Shown piece after piece: positions 54,388 to 63,785 of a stretch of 64,000 nucleotides of DNA. The position numbers were made by a program, and so were the translations under genes. Within the stretch, counting starts at the first letter, position 1, and each line of letters starts with the position of its first letter. Below the pieces are notes generated by a model, which saw nothing but the letters and a program-made list of their open reading frames with translations, ran no database searches and had not been told where the DNA came from. Source of the stretch: an uncultured Roseibium sp. (lineage in GTDB: Bacteria; Pseudomonadota; Alphaproteobacteria; Rhizobiales; Stappiaceae); the NCBI RefSeq assembly GCF_947499295.1, contig NZ_CANMNP010000018.1, forward strand, positions 1 to 64,000, given 5' to 3'.

Positions 54388-55737
54388 ATGCGGATAGTCA
54401 AGCGACCGCTCTTGAGCTGCCTGCTTGCGGCTACACTGGCGCTGCCCGCAAACGGGCTGGCGACGGAAAGCGTGGACGAAAGTTCGCAGGAGCAGACCGA
54501 ACTCGCCCCGGAAGTGAACGCAGCTCTGGAGCGAAAGAAACAGCGCGAGCAGGAACTGGCTGCACTCTCTCGTGACATTGGCGTCTCAACTGATAGGCAG
54601 GCCGCCATTGCGCGCGAAATCAGGGCGCTTGATCGGGATCGTGAAACGCTGAATGCAAAAATCATCAGCACCTCCGATACGATCAAAGGGCTCGAAACCG
54701 AGTTGACGGCGACGGAACGCCGGTTGCGTGCGCTCGGCGAGAACGAAGACGCGGTCCGGCTGTCGTTGATTGCGCGGCGGGATATCCTGGCTGAGGTTCT
54801 TGCGGCCTTGCAGCGAATTGGCAAACGGCCTCCGCCTGCGCTTGCCGTGCGGCCGAGCGATGCTCTTTCTGCTGTGCGTAGCGCGATATTGTTGAACGCC
54901 GTTATGCCCGAACTGAAGGTCGAAACCGAGGCACTTGCCGCCGACCTTGAAGAATTGCATCGGCTGAAGACGGTTATTGCGGATGAAAAGAACCGCCTGC
55001 GCGGTGACGCCATGCGACTGGCTGAAGAAAGATCGCGTCTGGAATTGTTGCTGAGCGCAAAGCGGCAGGAGCATCAAAAATCGGTGCGCGTTCTGGAAGA
55101 AGAACAAAGGCGTGCGGAAGAACTGGCAAACAAAGCCGGGTCCTTGCAGGAACTGATCGCAAGCCTGGAAGCCGAAATCGAGAGCGCGCGCGAGGCAGCG
55201 GAAAAGTCGCGTCAGGCCGCTTTGGAAGCAAAACAACAGGATTCGCGGAAATTTGATCCGTTCTCTGACCCTGGCCGACTTGCGCCGGCAATCGCATTTG
55301 ATGATGCTGTCGGTCAGTTGCCGCAACCGGTCGTCGGCACGATGTTGAAGGATTTCGGTGAAGAAGATGATTTTGGTGGGGAGACCGAAGGTCAATCTAT
55401 CGCCACAAGGCCGGGCTCTAATGTAACCTCACCTGCAGACGGTTGGGTTGTTTATTCAGGTCCGTTCCGATCTTTCGGACAGCTCTTGATCCTGAATACA
55501 GGTGATGGCTACCATGTGCTCCTGGCCGGGATGGACCGGATAGATGCGGAATTGGGGCAGTTTGTTTTGACCGGGGAACCGGTTGGTGTGATGGGCGCAA
55601 CCCAATGGGCGAGCGCTTCGACTTTCGGCTTGGGTTCGACCCAACCGATCCTATATGTTGAATTTCGAAAAGACGGCCGTGCGATAGACCCCAAACCCTG
55701 GTGGGCGCGCACAGAAGAGGAAAAGGCTCGCGGATGA
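54388..55737 (+). CDS. envC: EnvC-like murein hydrolase activator (LytM/M23 domain, degenerate)
   Basis: 449 residues: signal peptide (about 1-23, GLA-TE), a long coiled coil (about 38-270, rich in Glu/Arg/Lys) and a C-terminal LytM domain. The domain's metal ligands look degenerate (YHVLLAG and YVEFRKD where active M23 enzymes have HxH and HLHFE), as in activators of amidases rather than active peptidases. ATG 54388 chosen over TTG 54346. The 297 bases before it hold only an imperfect GC-rich hairpin near 54118-54139. Confidence 0.88.
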   Translation: MRIVKRPLLSCLLAATLALPANGLATESVDESSQEQTELAPEVNAALERKKQREQELAALSRDIGVSTDRQAAIAREIRALDRDRETLNAKIISTSDTIKGLETELTATERRLRALGENEDAVRLSLIARRDILAEVLAALQRIGKRPPPALAVRPSDALSAVRSAILLNAVMPELKVETEALAADLEELHRLKTVIADEKNRLRGDAMRLAEERSRLELLLSAKRQEHQKSVRVLEEEQRRAEELANKAGSLQELIASLEAEIESAREAAEKSRQAALEAKQQDSRKFDPFSDPGRLAPAIAFDDAVGQLPQPVVGTMLKDFGEEDDFGGETEGQSIATRPGSNVTSPADGWVVYSGPFRSFGQLLILNTGDGYHVLLAGMDRIDAELGQFVLTGEPVGVMGATQWASASTFGLGSTQPILYVEFRKDGRAIDPKPWWARTEEEKARG

Positions 55738-57062
55738 TACGGAAAGCTTCCTTGCTGGTTGTCGGCGCTCTGATGGGTGCTGTGGCAGTCACGACCATGT
55801 CCCAGATGCCGCTGAACGTTTCAGTGGCGGCCAATGCGGCCGCGACGGACACATATCGGCAGCTCAATCTGTTCGGTGACGTTTTCGAAAGAGTGCGCTC
55901 GGACTATGTGGAAGTGCCTGACGATGCGCAGCTGATCGAAAGCGCCATCAATGGGATGCTCACTTCACTCGACCCGCACTCCAGCTACATGTCTCCGAAA
56001 AGCTTCCGGGACATGCAGGTGCAGACCCGCGGTGAATTCGGTGGCCTTGGCATCGAAGTCACGATGGAAGAAGGTCTCGTGAAAGTGGTGTCGCCGATCG
56101 ATGAGACGCCGGCCGCCAAAGCAGGTGTTCTTGCCGGTGACCTGATCACCTATATCGACGGCGAGCAGGTTCAGGGACTGACCTTGAACGAGGCAGTCGA
56201 AAAAATGCGCGGGCCGGTCAACACCGATATCGTTGTGACGATCCGCCGGAAAGGTGCCGCTGAACCGTTCGACATCACAATCACACGTGATGTCATCCGC
56301 ATTCGCTCCGTTCGCTGGCGCGAAGAAGACGATGTCGGTTATGTGCGCGTCACGCAATTCAACGAGCAAACATTCGACGGTTTGAAGAAGGGCATCGAGC
56401 AGATGTCTGAAAGCATTGGTGAGGACAAGCTGAAAGGCTTCGTCATCGATTTGCGCAACAATCCGGGCGGATTGCTGGACCAGGCGATCGCTGTTTCCGA
56501 CGCGTTCCTTGACCGTGGTGAAATTGTCTCTACACGTGGCCGTGAAGCAGATGAAACACAGCGCTACAATGCGCGTGCCGGCGATCTGACCACCGGCAAG
56601 CCTGTGATCATTCTGGTGAACGGTGGCTCCGCATCTGCATCCGAGATCGTGGCAGGTGCGCTTCAGGATCACCGTCGCGCCACTATTCTTGGCACCCGCT
56701 CCTTCGGCAAAGGGTCAGTGCAGACCATCATCCCGCTTGGTGCCAATGGCGCAATCCGCCTGACGACGGCCCGTTACTACACGCCGTCCGGCAACTCGAT
56801 CCAGGCAAAGGGCATCGTCCCGGACATTGAAGCTCTACAGGAACTGCCGGAAGAGCTGGTAGGCCGCGTCGACACCAAGGGTGAGGCCGGTTTGCGTGGT
56901 CACCTGGAAGCCGACGGCGAAGAAGAAAGCGGCAGTCAGGCTTATGTGCCGGCAGATCCGGAAGACGACACACAGCTGAAACTTGCGCTGGATCTCCTGC
57001 GCGGCGTTCAGGTAGACAGCGCTTTCCCGCCTGTCTCAGACAGCGCCGCCGTCAAAAACTAA
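55734..57062 (+). CDS. ctpA: C-terminal processing peptidase (S41)
   Basis: 442 residues: signal/anchor, PDZ domain (ETPAAKAGVLAGDLITYIDG) and S41 domain with Ser in GGSASASEIVAG and Lys in RSFGKGSVQ. Periplasmic protease acting on envelope proteins, often with an EnvC-type regulator next to it as here (ATGA overlap). Followed by a hairpin at 57070-57093. Confidence 0.94.
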   Translation: MIRKASLLVVGALMGAVAVTTMSQMPLNVSVAANAAATDTYRQLNLFGDVFERVRSDYVEVPDDAQLIESAINGMLTSLDPHSSYMSPKSFRDMQVQTRGEFGGLGIEVTMEEGLVKVVSPIDETPAAKAGVLAGDLITYIDGEQVQGLTLNEAVEKMRGPVNTDIVVTIRRKGAAEPFDITITRDVIRIRSVRWREEDDVGYVRVTQFNEQTFDGLKKGIEQMSESIGEDKLKGFVIDLRNNPGGLLDQAIAVSDAFLDRGEIVSTRGREADETQRYNARAGDLTTGKPVIILVNGGSASASEIVAGALQDHRRATILGTRSFGKGSVQTIIPLGANGAIRLTTARYYTPSGNSIQAKGIVPDIEALQELPEELVGRVDTKGEAGLRGHLEADGEEESGSQAYVPADPEDDTQLKLALDLLRGVQVDSAFPPVSDSAAVKN

Positions 57063-57069
57063 TAAGTAA

Positions 57070-57093
57070 CACGCGCTGGCAAGCCAGCGCGTG
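57070..57093 (+). terminator. Hairpin after ctpA
   Basis: CACGCGCTGG / CCAGCGCGTG (10 bp, 4-base loop) starts 8 bases after the ctpA stop. The T run is weak, so termination may be partial. Confidence 0.6.
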
Positions 57094-57186
57094 CCCTCCG
57101 TTTCGTTCTGCGTATCAAAACAACAATGATGACGCCGGTAGCTGGTGCGAGTCTCAGCCAGACCCGGTCAACGGGCTCAGGACGGT

Positions 57187-58332
57187 ATGTCGAGCGAAGA
57201 TCTCACAGCTCCCTTAGGCATGGGCAAACGGCGGCTCGTGAAGCTGCCGTTTGGCCTTATCGGTGTGGGTATCCTCAGTGTTGCGGTAACGACCATTGTG
57301 GTTTGGGTCGCTGTGGTGGACGATCCCATTGGGGGGGAGCCTGTCGCACTCCTGCCGCTTGACGCGGTCGTCGAGGGTGTCACGTCTCACGATATCGAAG
57401 TTGTCGAAATCCGACCGGGACTTACCGGCGATCTCGGCCCCAATCTGAGGCCTGAAACGAGCGAGGATCTCCTCGGTCCGCGTTATCAGATGATCGAACG
57501 CCCGGATGGACTGAGCCATGATGCTCCGGTTGCGAACCTCAATATCAATCCGGACAACCGGGTTTTTGAACGAACCGATTACGGTTTCCTTCCCAAGATC
57601 AGCGATGCCGGAGTGCGGCCGCTAGATGCTTATTCACGTCCCGTGGTGAGCGAATTCACGTCGATCCCGAAAATCGCAATTGTGTTGAACGGCATGGGTC
57701 TTAGCGAAACAGGAACGCAAAACGCGATCGACAGCCTTCCGGCGGACATAACTTTTGCCATGGCCCCTTACGGCGATGACCTTGACCTGTGGATGCAGCA
57801 GTCGCGCAGCAGAGGGCATGAGCTCTTGCTTCAATTGCCGCTGGAGCCGTTTGATTTCCCGGACAACGATCCTGGCCCCCACACGCTGCTGGTCAGTCTG
57901 AAACCTGCGGAAATGATGGACCGGTTGGCCTACCTCTTGACCCGCGCAACCAACTACGTCGGCATTATTCCGGAAATGGGTGCGCGTTTCACATCCACAA
58001 AGCCCTCCATGGACTATCTCATGGAGAAGCTTAAGTCCCGTGGTCTGATGTTTGTCGACAACGGATCGTCTTCGCGCAGCCTGGCACCTCAGGTGGCGGG
58101 TGATCAGCGCATACCCTATAGCGGTGTCGACGTTGTTCTGGACGAAGTCCCGCGGGACGATCACATCGATGCCAAGCTGCTTCAGCTTGAAAGTATTGCG
58201 CGCGCGCGGGGCGTCGCCGTGGCATCCGGATCCGCACTTCCTGTCACTGTCCGCCAGCTCAAAGAGTGGGTGCGGGACCTGGAACAACGCGGTTTGCAGT
58301 TGGTGCCGATCAGCGCGACCATTGATCGATAG
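57187..58332 (+). CDS. Divergent polysaccharide deacetylase family protein
   Basis: 381 residues with one N-terminal membrane helix (about 18-40), a low-complexity linker and a divergent deacetylase (DUF610-type) domain: IPKIAIVLNGMGLSETG, ITFAMAPYGDDLD, GHELLLQLPLEPF, GIIPEMGARF and LMFVDNGSSS. It commonly follows ctpA in alphaproteobacteria. The family keeps the barrel but not all metal ligands, so activity is uncertain. ATG 57187 preceded by AGGA. Confidence 0.9.
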   Translation: MSSEDLTAPLGMGKRRLVKLPFGLIGVGILSVAVTTIVVWVAVVDDPIGGEPVALLPLDAVVEGVTSHDIEVVEIRPGLTGDLGPNLRPETSEDLLGPRYQMIERPDGLSHDAPVANLNINPDNRVFERTDYGFLPKISDAGVRPLDAYSRPVVSEFTSIPKIAIVLNGMGLSETGTQNAIDSLPADITFAMAPYGDDLDLWMQQSRSRGHELLLQLPLEPFDFPDNDPGPHTLLVSLKPAEMMDRLAYLLTRATNYVGIIPEMGARFTSTKPSMDYLMEKLKSRGLMFVDNGSSSRSLAPQVAGDQRIPYSGVDVVLDEVPRDDHIDAKLLQLESIARARGVAVASGSALPVTVRQLKEWVRDLEQRGLQLVPISATIDR

Positions 58333-58394
58333 AGCGTTTTGCAGGCATGGAACCTGATTACCAGGGTCCGATCTGATTGCTGCGCGAGTAATGT

Positions 58395-58946
58395 GTGTTT
58401 CCAATAGGTGATTTCGTGACAAAGATTGAACTTGGCCCCGGTTTTCCAGAACCCTCCGGAGGCTTTCCCTACCGCCCTTGCGTTGGTATCATGCTGATCA
58501 ACAAGGACGGCATGGTCTGGATAGGCAGCCGCGACGATGGCGGAAGTTCCGCAAACTATGAATTCTCGTGGCAAATGCCTCAGGGCGGGATCGACAAGGG
58601 CGAAACCCCGGAACAGGCCGCCCGGCGTGAGCTCTTTGAGGAAACCTCCGTCACGACGATCAGCCTGCTTGAAGAAGCACCGGAATGGTTTTCCTATGAC
58701 TATCCTCCGGAAGTGGTTCAACGGAGCCGGAAGGGCAAGTACAGAGGTCAGGCGCAGCGTTGGGTGGCTTATCGTTTCGAAGGGGGCGACGAGGAAATCA
58801 ACATTCTGACACCTCCGGACGGACATTCAGCGGAATTCAGCAGTTGGCGCTGGGAACATGCAGCGCGGCTTCCCGGTCTGATTGTTCCGTTCAAGCGCCC
58901 GGTCTATGAACGCGTCGTTGCGGCATTCTCACATTTGACCAACTGA
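58395..58946 (+). CDS. rppH: RNA pyrophosphohydrolase
   Basis: 183 residues (176 if starting at the GTG at 58416); Nudix hydrolase with [27 protein letters not shown] and RELFEETSV covering the Nudix box, and [10 protein letters not shown], as in RppH. Removes pyrophosphate from mRNA 5' ends. Both candidate starts are GTG; the second has GG at better spacing. Confidence 0.92.
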   Translation: MFPIGDFVTKIELGPGFPEPSGGFPYRPCVGIMLINKDGMVWIGSRDDGGSSANYEFSWQMPQGGIDKGETPEQAARRELFEETSVTTISLLEEAPEWFSYDYPPEVVQRSRKGKYRGQAQRWVAYRFEGGDEEINILTPPDGHSAEFSSWRWEHAARLPGLIVPFKRPVYERVVAAFSHLTN

Positions 58947-59267
58947 ATAGTCTCCGGTCGATCCGGCCGTTCACTTGAAAGGACAGAGACCTTCGTGAAC
59001 CGCGTCCTGCAGGGGCGAGGCGAAATCAGCTGTGACTAAAATTGTGCTGAGCATGCGATGAAGTCATCGTCAAAGCGTCAGCAATTGAAGTTCGTTTGAC
59101 GTTTTTGAAACAGACAGGCCATAGACGCCTCGCTAACATCCCGCCGAATTGAGACGTTTTGAAGCAAAACCGCCTCGCGGATTTGAAATTTCAGGACGTA
59201 ACCGACATATCCTGAAGCACACACCCGGTTGAGCCGGTATGCTGCGGAACACTTGGGAGGAACGCCA
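58947..59267. promoter_or_regulatory. rppH-fdh intergenic region
   Basis: 321 bases with no gene; it should hold the promoter of the formate dehydrogenase operon. No NNR-like palindrome, no strong terminator and no conserved RNA element was recognised. Confidence 0.5.
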
Positions 59268-60944
59268 ATGTCTTTCGGCAAGGGGCTTTCACGGAAGCCG
59301 TCCCAGCCAAAAGGGCGTCAGTTGGAAGATGCGGCCTTGAGCGAAGTCCAGACACTGCTGGGCGACGAACCGCGCCGCCCCGATCTGCTCATCGAGCACC
59401 TTCACAAAATCCAGGATGCTTTTGGCTGCCTGGAGGCCCGTCATTTGCGTGCATTGGCTGAAGAAATGCGGCTCTCCCAGGCCGAGATCTATGAAGTCGC
59501 CAGCTTCTATCATCATTTCGATATCGTCCGGGAAGGCGAAACCAAACCTGCTGCCTTGACCATTCGCGTCTGCGACAGCGTTGCATGCTCTCTCAAAGGG
59601 GCGGAGGCACTTGCCGGCGTCCTTGAAAGCGGGTTGGATCCGTCAAAGGTCCGAGTACAAAAAGTTCCGTGTATCGGCCGATGTGCGGGCGCACCCGCCG
59701 TGCAGGTCGGCAAGCGCGCCGTTGACAACGCCACCGAGATTTCCGTCCGCTCGGCCCTCTTCGAAGGTGAAACGTCACCTGAAATTTCCGACTATGTCGG
59801 TCTCGAGGAATACCGTGCACAAGGTGGTTACAAATTGCTGGACCGCGTTCGGGCCGGTGACCTTGATGCCGCCGCTATTGCCGACAAGGCTCTCGAAGCG
59901 GGCCTCCGAGGGCTCGGCGGTGCTGGATTTCCGACGGGCACGAAGTGGAAAATCGTCAACGATCTGCCCGGACCGAAATATCTGACGATCAATGGTGACG
60001 AAGGCGAACCGGGTACGTTCAAGGATCGTCATCATCTTGAACGCGATCCCCATCGACTTCTGGAAGGTGCCCTGATCGCAGCACACGCGATATCAGCGGA
60101 TCGCGTCTATCTCTATATGCGCGATGAGTATCCGGCAGTTCTTGAAATTCTGAAGACGGAAATTGCTGCACTGAACGACGCTGGCATCATCACCACAATC
60201 GGGATCGAGTTGAGACGCGGTGCCGGTGCATATATTTGCGGTGAAGAAAGTGCGATGATCGAGTCCATCGAAGGCAAGCGTGGCCTTCCGCGCCACCGTC
60301 CACCTTTCATCGCGCAGGTTGGCCTCTTCGGTCGACCGACACTGAATCACAATGTCGAGACGCTCTATTGGATTCGGGACATTATCGAAAAGGGGCCCGA
60401 CTGGTTTGCGTCGCAGGGACGGCGGGACAAAAAGGGCTTCCGGTCCTTCTCAGTCTCAGGCCGAGTTCGCGACCCGGGTGTCAAGCTCGCGCCCGCCGGT
60501 ATTACAATGAACGAGCTGCTGGAAGAATTTTCCGGCGGCATGGAAGAGGGGCACATCTTCAAAGGATATCTGCCGGGCGGCGCTTCAGGTGGTATTCTAC
60601 CGGCGTCGCTTGCCGATGAACCTCTGGATTTCGGCACGCTCGACAAGCACGGTTGCTTTATCGGAAGTCATGCAATCGTGGTCTTCTCCGATCAGGACGA
60701 TATGCGCGATGTCGCGCTGAACCTGATGCGTTTCTTCAAGCACGAAAGTTGCGGCCAATGTACGCCGTGCCGCTCCGGAACCGAAAAGATGGAGCAGCTG
60801 CTTTCGGATGAAGATTGGGACAAAGGCAAGATTGCGGACCTTGATGAAGTCATGCGCACTGCATCGATCTGCGGTCTCGGCCAGGCGGCCAGCAATCCGG
60901 TCGCGTCGGTGCTTAAATTCTTCCCTGAGGAGTTTGACAAATGA
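59268..60944 (+). CDS. NAD-dependent formate dehydrogenase beta subunit (NuoE-NuoF fusion)
   Basis: 558 residues joining a NuoE-like thioredoxin-fold [2Fe-2S] part (about 1-180; CDSVACSLKG and CIGRCAGAP) to a NuoF-like part: GLGGAGFPTGTKW (FMN), NGDEGEPGTFKDR (NAD), and a [4Fe-4S] motif ESCGQCTPCRSGT. Like the fused beta subunit of the Methylobacterium FDH1 type. ATG 59268 with GGGAGGAA site. ATGA overlap with the alpha subunit. Confidence 0.93.
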   Translation: MSFGKGLSRKPSQPKGRQLEDAALSEVQTLLGDEPRRPDLLIEHLHKIQDAFGCLEARHLRALAEEMRLSQAEIYEVASFYHHFDIVREGETKPAALTIRVCDSVACSLKGAEALAGVLESGLDPSKVRVQKVPCIGRCAGAPAVQVGKRAVDNATEISVRSALFEGETSPEISDYVGLEEYRAQGGYKLLDRVRAGDLDAAAIADKALEAGLRGLGGAGFPTGTKWKIVNDLPGPKYLTINGDEGEPGTFKDRHHLERDPHRLLEGALIAAHAISADRVYLYMRDEYPAVLEILKTEIAALNDAGIITTIGIELRRGAGAYICGEESAMIESIEGKRGLPRHRPPFIAQVGLFGRPTLNHNVETLYWIRDIIEKGPDWFASQGRRDKKGFRSFSVSGRVRDPGVKLAPAGITMNELLEEFSGGMEEGHIFKGYLPGGASGGILPASLADEPLDFGTLDKHGCFIGSHAIVVFSDQDDMRDVALNLMRFFKHESCGQCTPCRSGTEKMEQLLSDEDWDKGKIADLDEVMRTASICGLGQAASNPVASVLKFFPEEFDK

Positions 60945-63709
60945 ACCAGGTCACATTCTCTCTCGACGGCAAGACCGTAACGGCGGAAGACGGTGAAACC
61001 ATCTGGCAGGTTGCCAAGCGCGAAGGTGTCGCCATCCCGCATCTGTGCCACAAGGATGCGCCGGGCTACCGCTCCGACGGCAATTGCCGTGCATGCATGG
61101 TGGATATCGAAGGCGAACGAGTGCTCGCGGCTTCTTGCATCCGCACACCCGCAGAAGGAATGGTTGTCAACACTGAGACCGAGCGTGCCTCAAAGGCGCG
61201 CGAAATGGTGTTTGAGCTTCTTGCCTCCGATCAGCCGGGTCGCGACAATCATCCCGACCCGCAAAGTGATTTCTGGAAGTGGTCGGATGCCATTGGTGTT
61301 TCCACCAGCAGGTTCGCAGCCGGCGCCAAGCCGGATCAGGACGTTTCGCACCCCGCAATCGCAGTCAATCTCGACGCCTGCATCGCATGCAATCTGTGTG
61401 AAAGGGCCTGCCGCGAAGTGCAGGTCAATGACGTGATCGGGATGGCTGACCGCGGATCTCACACAATGCCGGTGTTCGATCTCGCCGATCCGATGGGCAT
61501 CTCCACCTGTGTCGCCTGCGGTGAATGCGTTTCCGCGTGCCCAACCGGGGCCTTGATGGAAAAAAGCCTCCTGGACGAAACGGCGACCAAACGCGAGATT
61601 TTCGCGGAAGAAACGGTCGACAGTGTTTGTCCGTTCTGCGGTGTGGGTTGCCTGACGTCGGTCTCGGTCGCCGATGGCCGGATTGTCAGTGTTGAAGGTC
61701 GCAACGGACCAGCCAACGAGAACAGGCTCTGCGTCAAGGGTCGTTTCGGCTTTGACTATGTCTCCAGCCCGGAGCGTCTTACCAAGCCGCTTATCCGCCG
61801 GGACGATGCGCCCAAGCGCGGCGACATCTCCATGACGCTCGAGAACCATCTCGATTTCTTCCGTGAAGCAACCTGGGAAGAAGCCCTTGAAAAGGCTGCC
61901 GGTGGCCTCAAGGCAAGCTTCGAGGCAAAGGGCGGTGCAGGTGTTGCCGGTTTCGGGTCCGCCAAGGGCTCGAATGAAGAAGCTTACCTGTTCCAGAAAC
62001 TGATCCGGCAGGGCTTTCAGACCAACAACGTTGACCATTGCACGCGACTTTGCCACGCATCATCGGTGGCAGCGCTCATGGAAGGGATCGGTTCCGGTGC
62101 CGTCACAGCGCCTTTCAACGCCGCGGAAGATGCCGATTGCATGATCGTCATCGGTGCAAGGCCGGAACAAAACCATCCTGTCGCGGCAACCTATATCAAG
62201 CAGGCCGCCAAGAACGGTACAAAACTTATCGTCATGGACCCACGCGGCCAGGGCCTCATGCGGCACGCTGACTACGGTTTGAAGTTCAAACCGGGTACGG
62301 ATGTCGCGATGCTGAATGCGATCCTCAACGTGATCATCACAGAGGAACTATACGACAGTCAGTACATCGCAGCTCACGTTGACGGCTTCGAAACGCTGAA
62401 GGAAAAAATCCGAGACTTCACGCCCGAGGCTATGGAGCCTGTCTGTGGTATCGAGGCCGATACTCTTCGTGACGTTGCGCGCCTCTATGCAACCAGCGCC
62501 AAATCGATCATCTACTGGGGAATGGGCGTTTCGCAACATGTTCACGGAACAGACAACGTCCGTTGCCTGATTGCCATGGCGCTGACCACAGGACAGATCG
62601 GCCGGAAAGGTACCGGCTTGCATCCCTTGCGAGGACAGAACAACGTTCAAGGGGCCTCGGATGCTGGCCTGATCCCGATGGTTTTCCCGGACTACCGGTC
62701 CGTGGAGAGTGCGGATATCCGGTCGGAATTCGAAGATGCCTGGGGACGCACGTTGGATCCCGTCAGGGGTTTGACAGTCGTTGAGATCATGAATGACATT
62801 CTCTCTGGTGGCATCGAGGCGATGTATATCCAGGGCGAAAATCCTGCAATGTCGGATCCCGATCAAAGTCATGCCCGCAAAGCGCTTGCAAGCCTGAAGC
62901 ATCTTGTGGTTCAGGACATTTTCCTGACCGAAACCGCCTGGCACGCTGATGTCATTTTGCCCGCATCCGCACATGCGGAAAAGCTCGGTACCTACACCAA
63001 CACCAACCGCCAGGTGCAGATCGGTCGACCTTGTGTTCCAATGCCGGGTGAAGCGCGTGAAGACTGGACAATCCTGATCGACATAGCCAATCGGCTCGGA
63101 CTTGACTGGTCCTACGACGGGGTTCCGGCCATCTACGAGGAAATGCGCTCGCACATGGCCTCGCTCAAGAACATTTCCTGGGAGCGGCTTGAGCGCGAAG
63201 GCACGGTGACCTATCCCGCAGATGCGCCTGATGTGCCTGGCAACGAAATCCTGTTCGGACAGTCTTTCCCAACGGCTGACGGACGCGGAAAAATCGTTCC
63301 AACCGATCTGGTGCCGCCGGACGAATTGCCCGATGACGATTTCCCGCTGGTGCTGACGACGGGCCGAATGCTGGAGCATTGGCACACGGGCGCCATGACC
63401 CGGCGGGCGGCGGTTCTCGACGCGATCGAGCCTGAGCCCGTGGTTTCCATGAACCCCCGCGACATCAAACTGGCAGGATTGGACATTGGGCAGCAGGTGA
63501 CCGTCGAGACGCGCCGTGGGGCAATCACGCTGACTTTGCGTGCTGATCGGGACGTATCAGCAGGGATGCTGTTCGTACCATTTTGTTTCTTTGAAGCGCC
63601 GGCCAACTTCCTGACCAACCCGCAGCTTGACCCGTTTGGAAAGATTCCCGAATTCAAATTCTGTGCGGCGCGTATCGGTCCGGCACAACATCAAGAAGCT
63701 GCCGAATAG
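60941..63709 (+). CDS. NAD-dependent formate dehydrogenase alpha subunit (Mo/W-bisMGD, Fe-S)
   Basis: 922 residues: NuoG-like [2Fe-2S] domain (C36, C49, C52, C66), [4Fe-4S] sites (NLDACIACNLCERAC, CVACGECVSACPTGAL), molybdopterin oxidoreductase domain with CPFCGVGCL, and the metal-ligand Cys in NNVDHCTRLCHASS. Oxidises formate to CO2; electrons go through Fe-S clusters to the beta subunit and NAD. No gamma, FdhD or chaperone gene follows in the window. Confidence 0.94.
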   Translation: MNQVTFSLDGKTVTAEDGETIWQVAKREGVAIPHLCHKDAPGYRSDGNCRACMVDIEGERVLAASCIRTPAEGMVVNTETERASKAREMVFELLASDQPGRDNHPDPQSDFWKWSDAIGVSTSRFAAGAKPDQDVSHPAIAVNLDACIACNLCERACREVQVNDVIGMADRGSHTMPVFDLADPMGISTCVACGECVSACPTGALMEKSLLDETATKREIFAEETVDSVCPFCGVGCLTSVSVADGRIVSVEGRNGPANENRLCVKGRFGFDYVSSPERLTKPLIRRDDAPKRGDISMTLENHLDFFREATWEEALEKAAGGLKASFEAKGGAGVAGFGSAKGSNEEAYLFQKLIRQGFQTNNVDHCTRLCHASSVAALMEGIGSGAVTAPFNAAEDADCMIVIGARPEQNHPVAATYIKQAAKNGTKLIVMDPRGQGLMRHADYGLKFKPGTDVAMLNAILNVIITEELYDSQYIAAHVDGFETLKEKIRDFTPEAMEPVCGIEADTLRDVARLYATSAKSIIYWGMGVSQHVHGTDNVRCLIAMALTTGQIGRKGTGLHPLRGQNNVQGASDAGLIPMVFPDYRSVESADIRSEFEDAWGRTLDPVRGLTVVEIMNDILSGGIEAMYIQGENPAMSDPDQSHARKALASLKHLVVQDIFLTETAWHADVILPASAHAEKLGTYTNTNRQVQIGRPCVPMPGEAREDWTILIDIANRLGLDWSYDGVPAIYEEMRSHMASLKNISWERLEREGTVTYPADAPDVPGNEILFGQSFPTADGRGKIVPTDLVPPDELPDDDFPLVLTTGRMLEHWHTGAMTRRAAVLDAIEPEPVVSMNPRDIKLAGLDIGQQVTVETRRGAITLTLRADRDVSAGMLFVPFCFFEAPANFLTNPQLDPFGKIPEFKFCAARIGPAQHQEAAE

Positions 63710-63785
63710 CGGTGCGCGCACTCTAGCCAATCGTTGGCTGGAGGTGCAGGCTACACGCCCGGAACTGTTGATGCGATGCTGAATT

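Noticed and set aside
59040-59110. TTGAC near 59095 as an FNR-type site for the formate dehydrogenase genes
   Set aside because: The second half (TTGAA after four bases) is not an inverted half-site.
62348-63385. 345-residue minus-strand open frame
   Set aside because: Antisense to the formate dehydrogenase alpha subunit; no family features.
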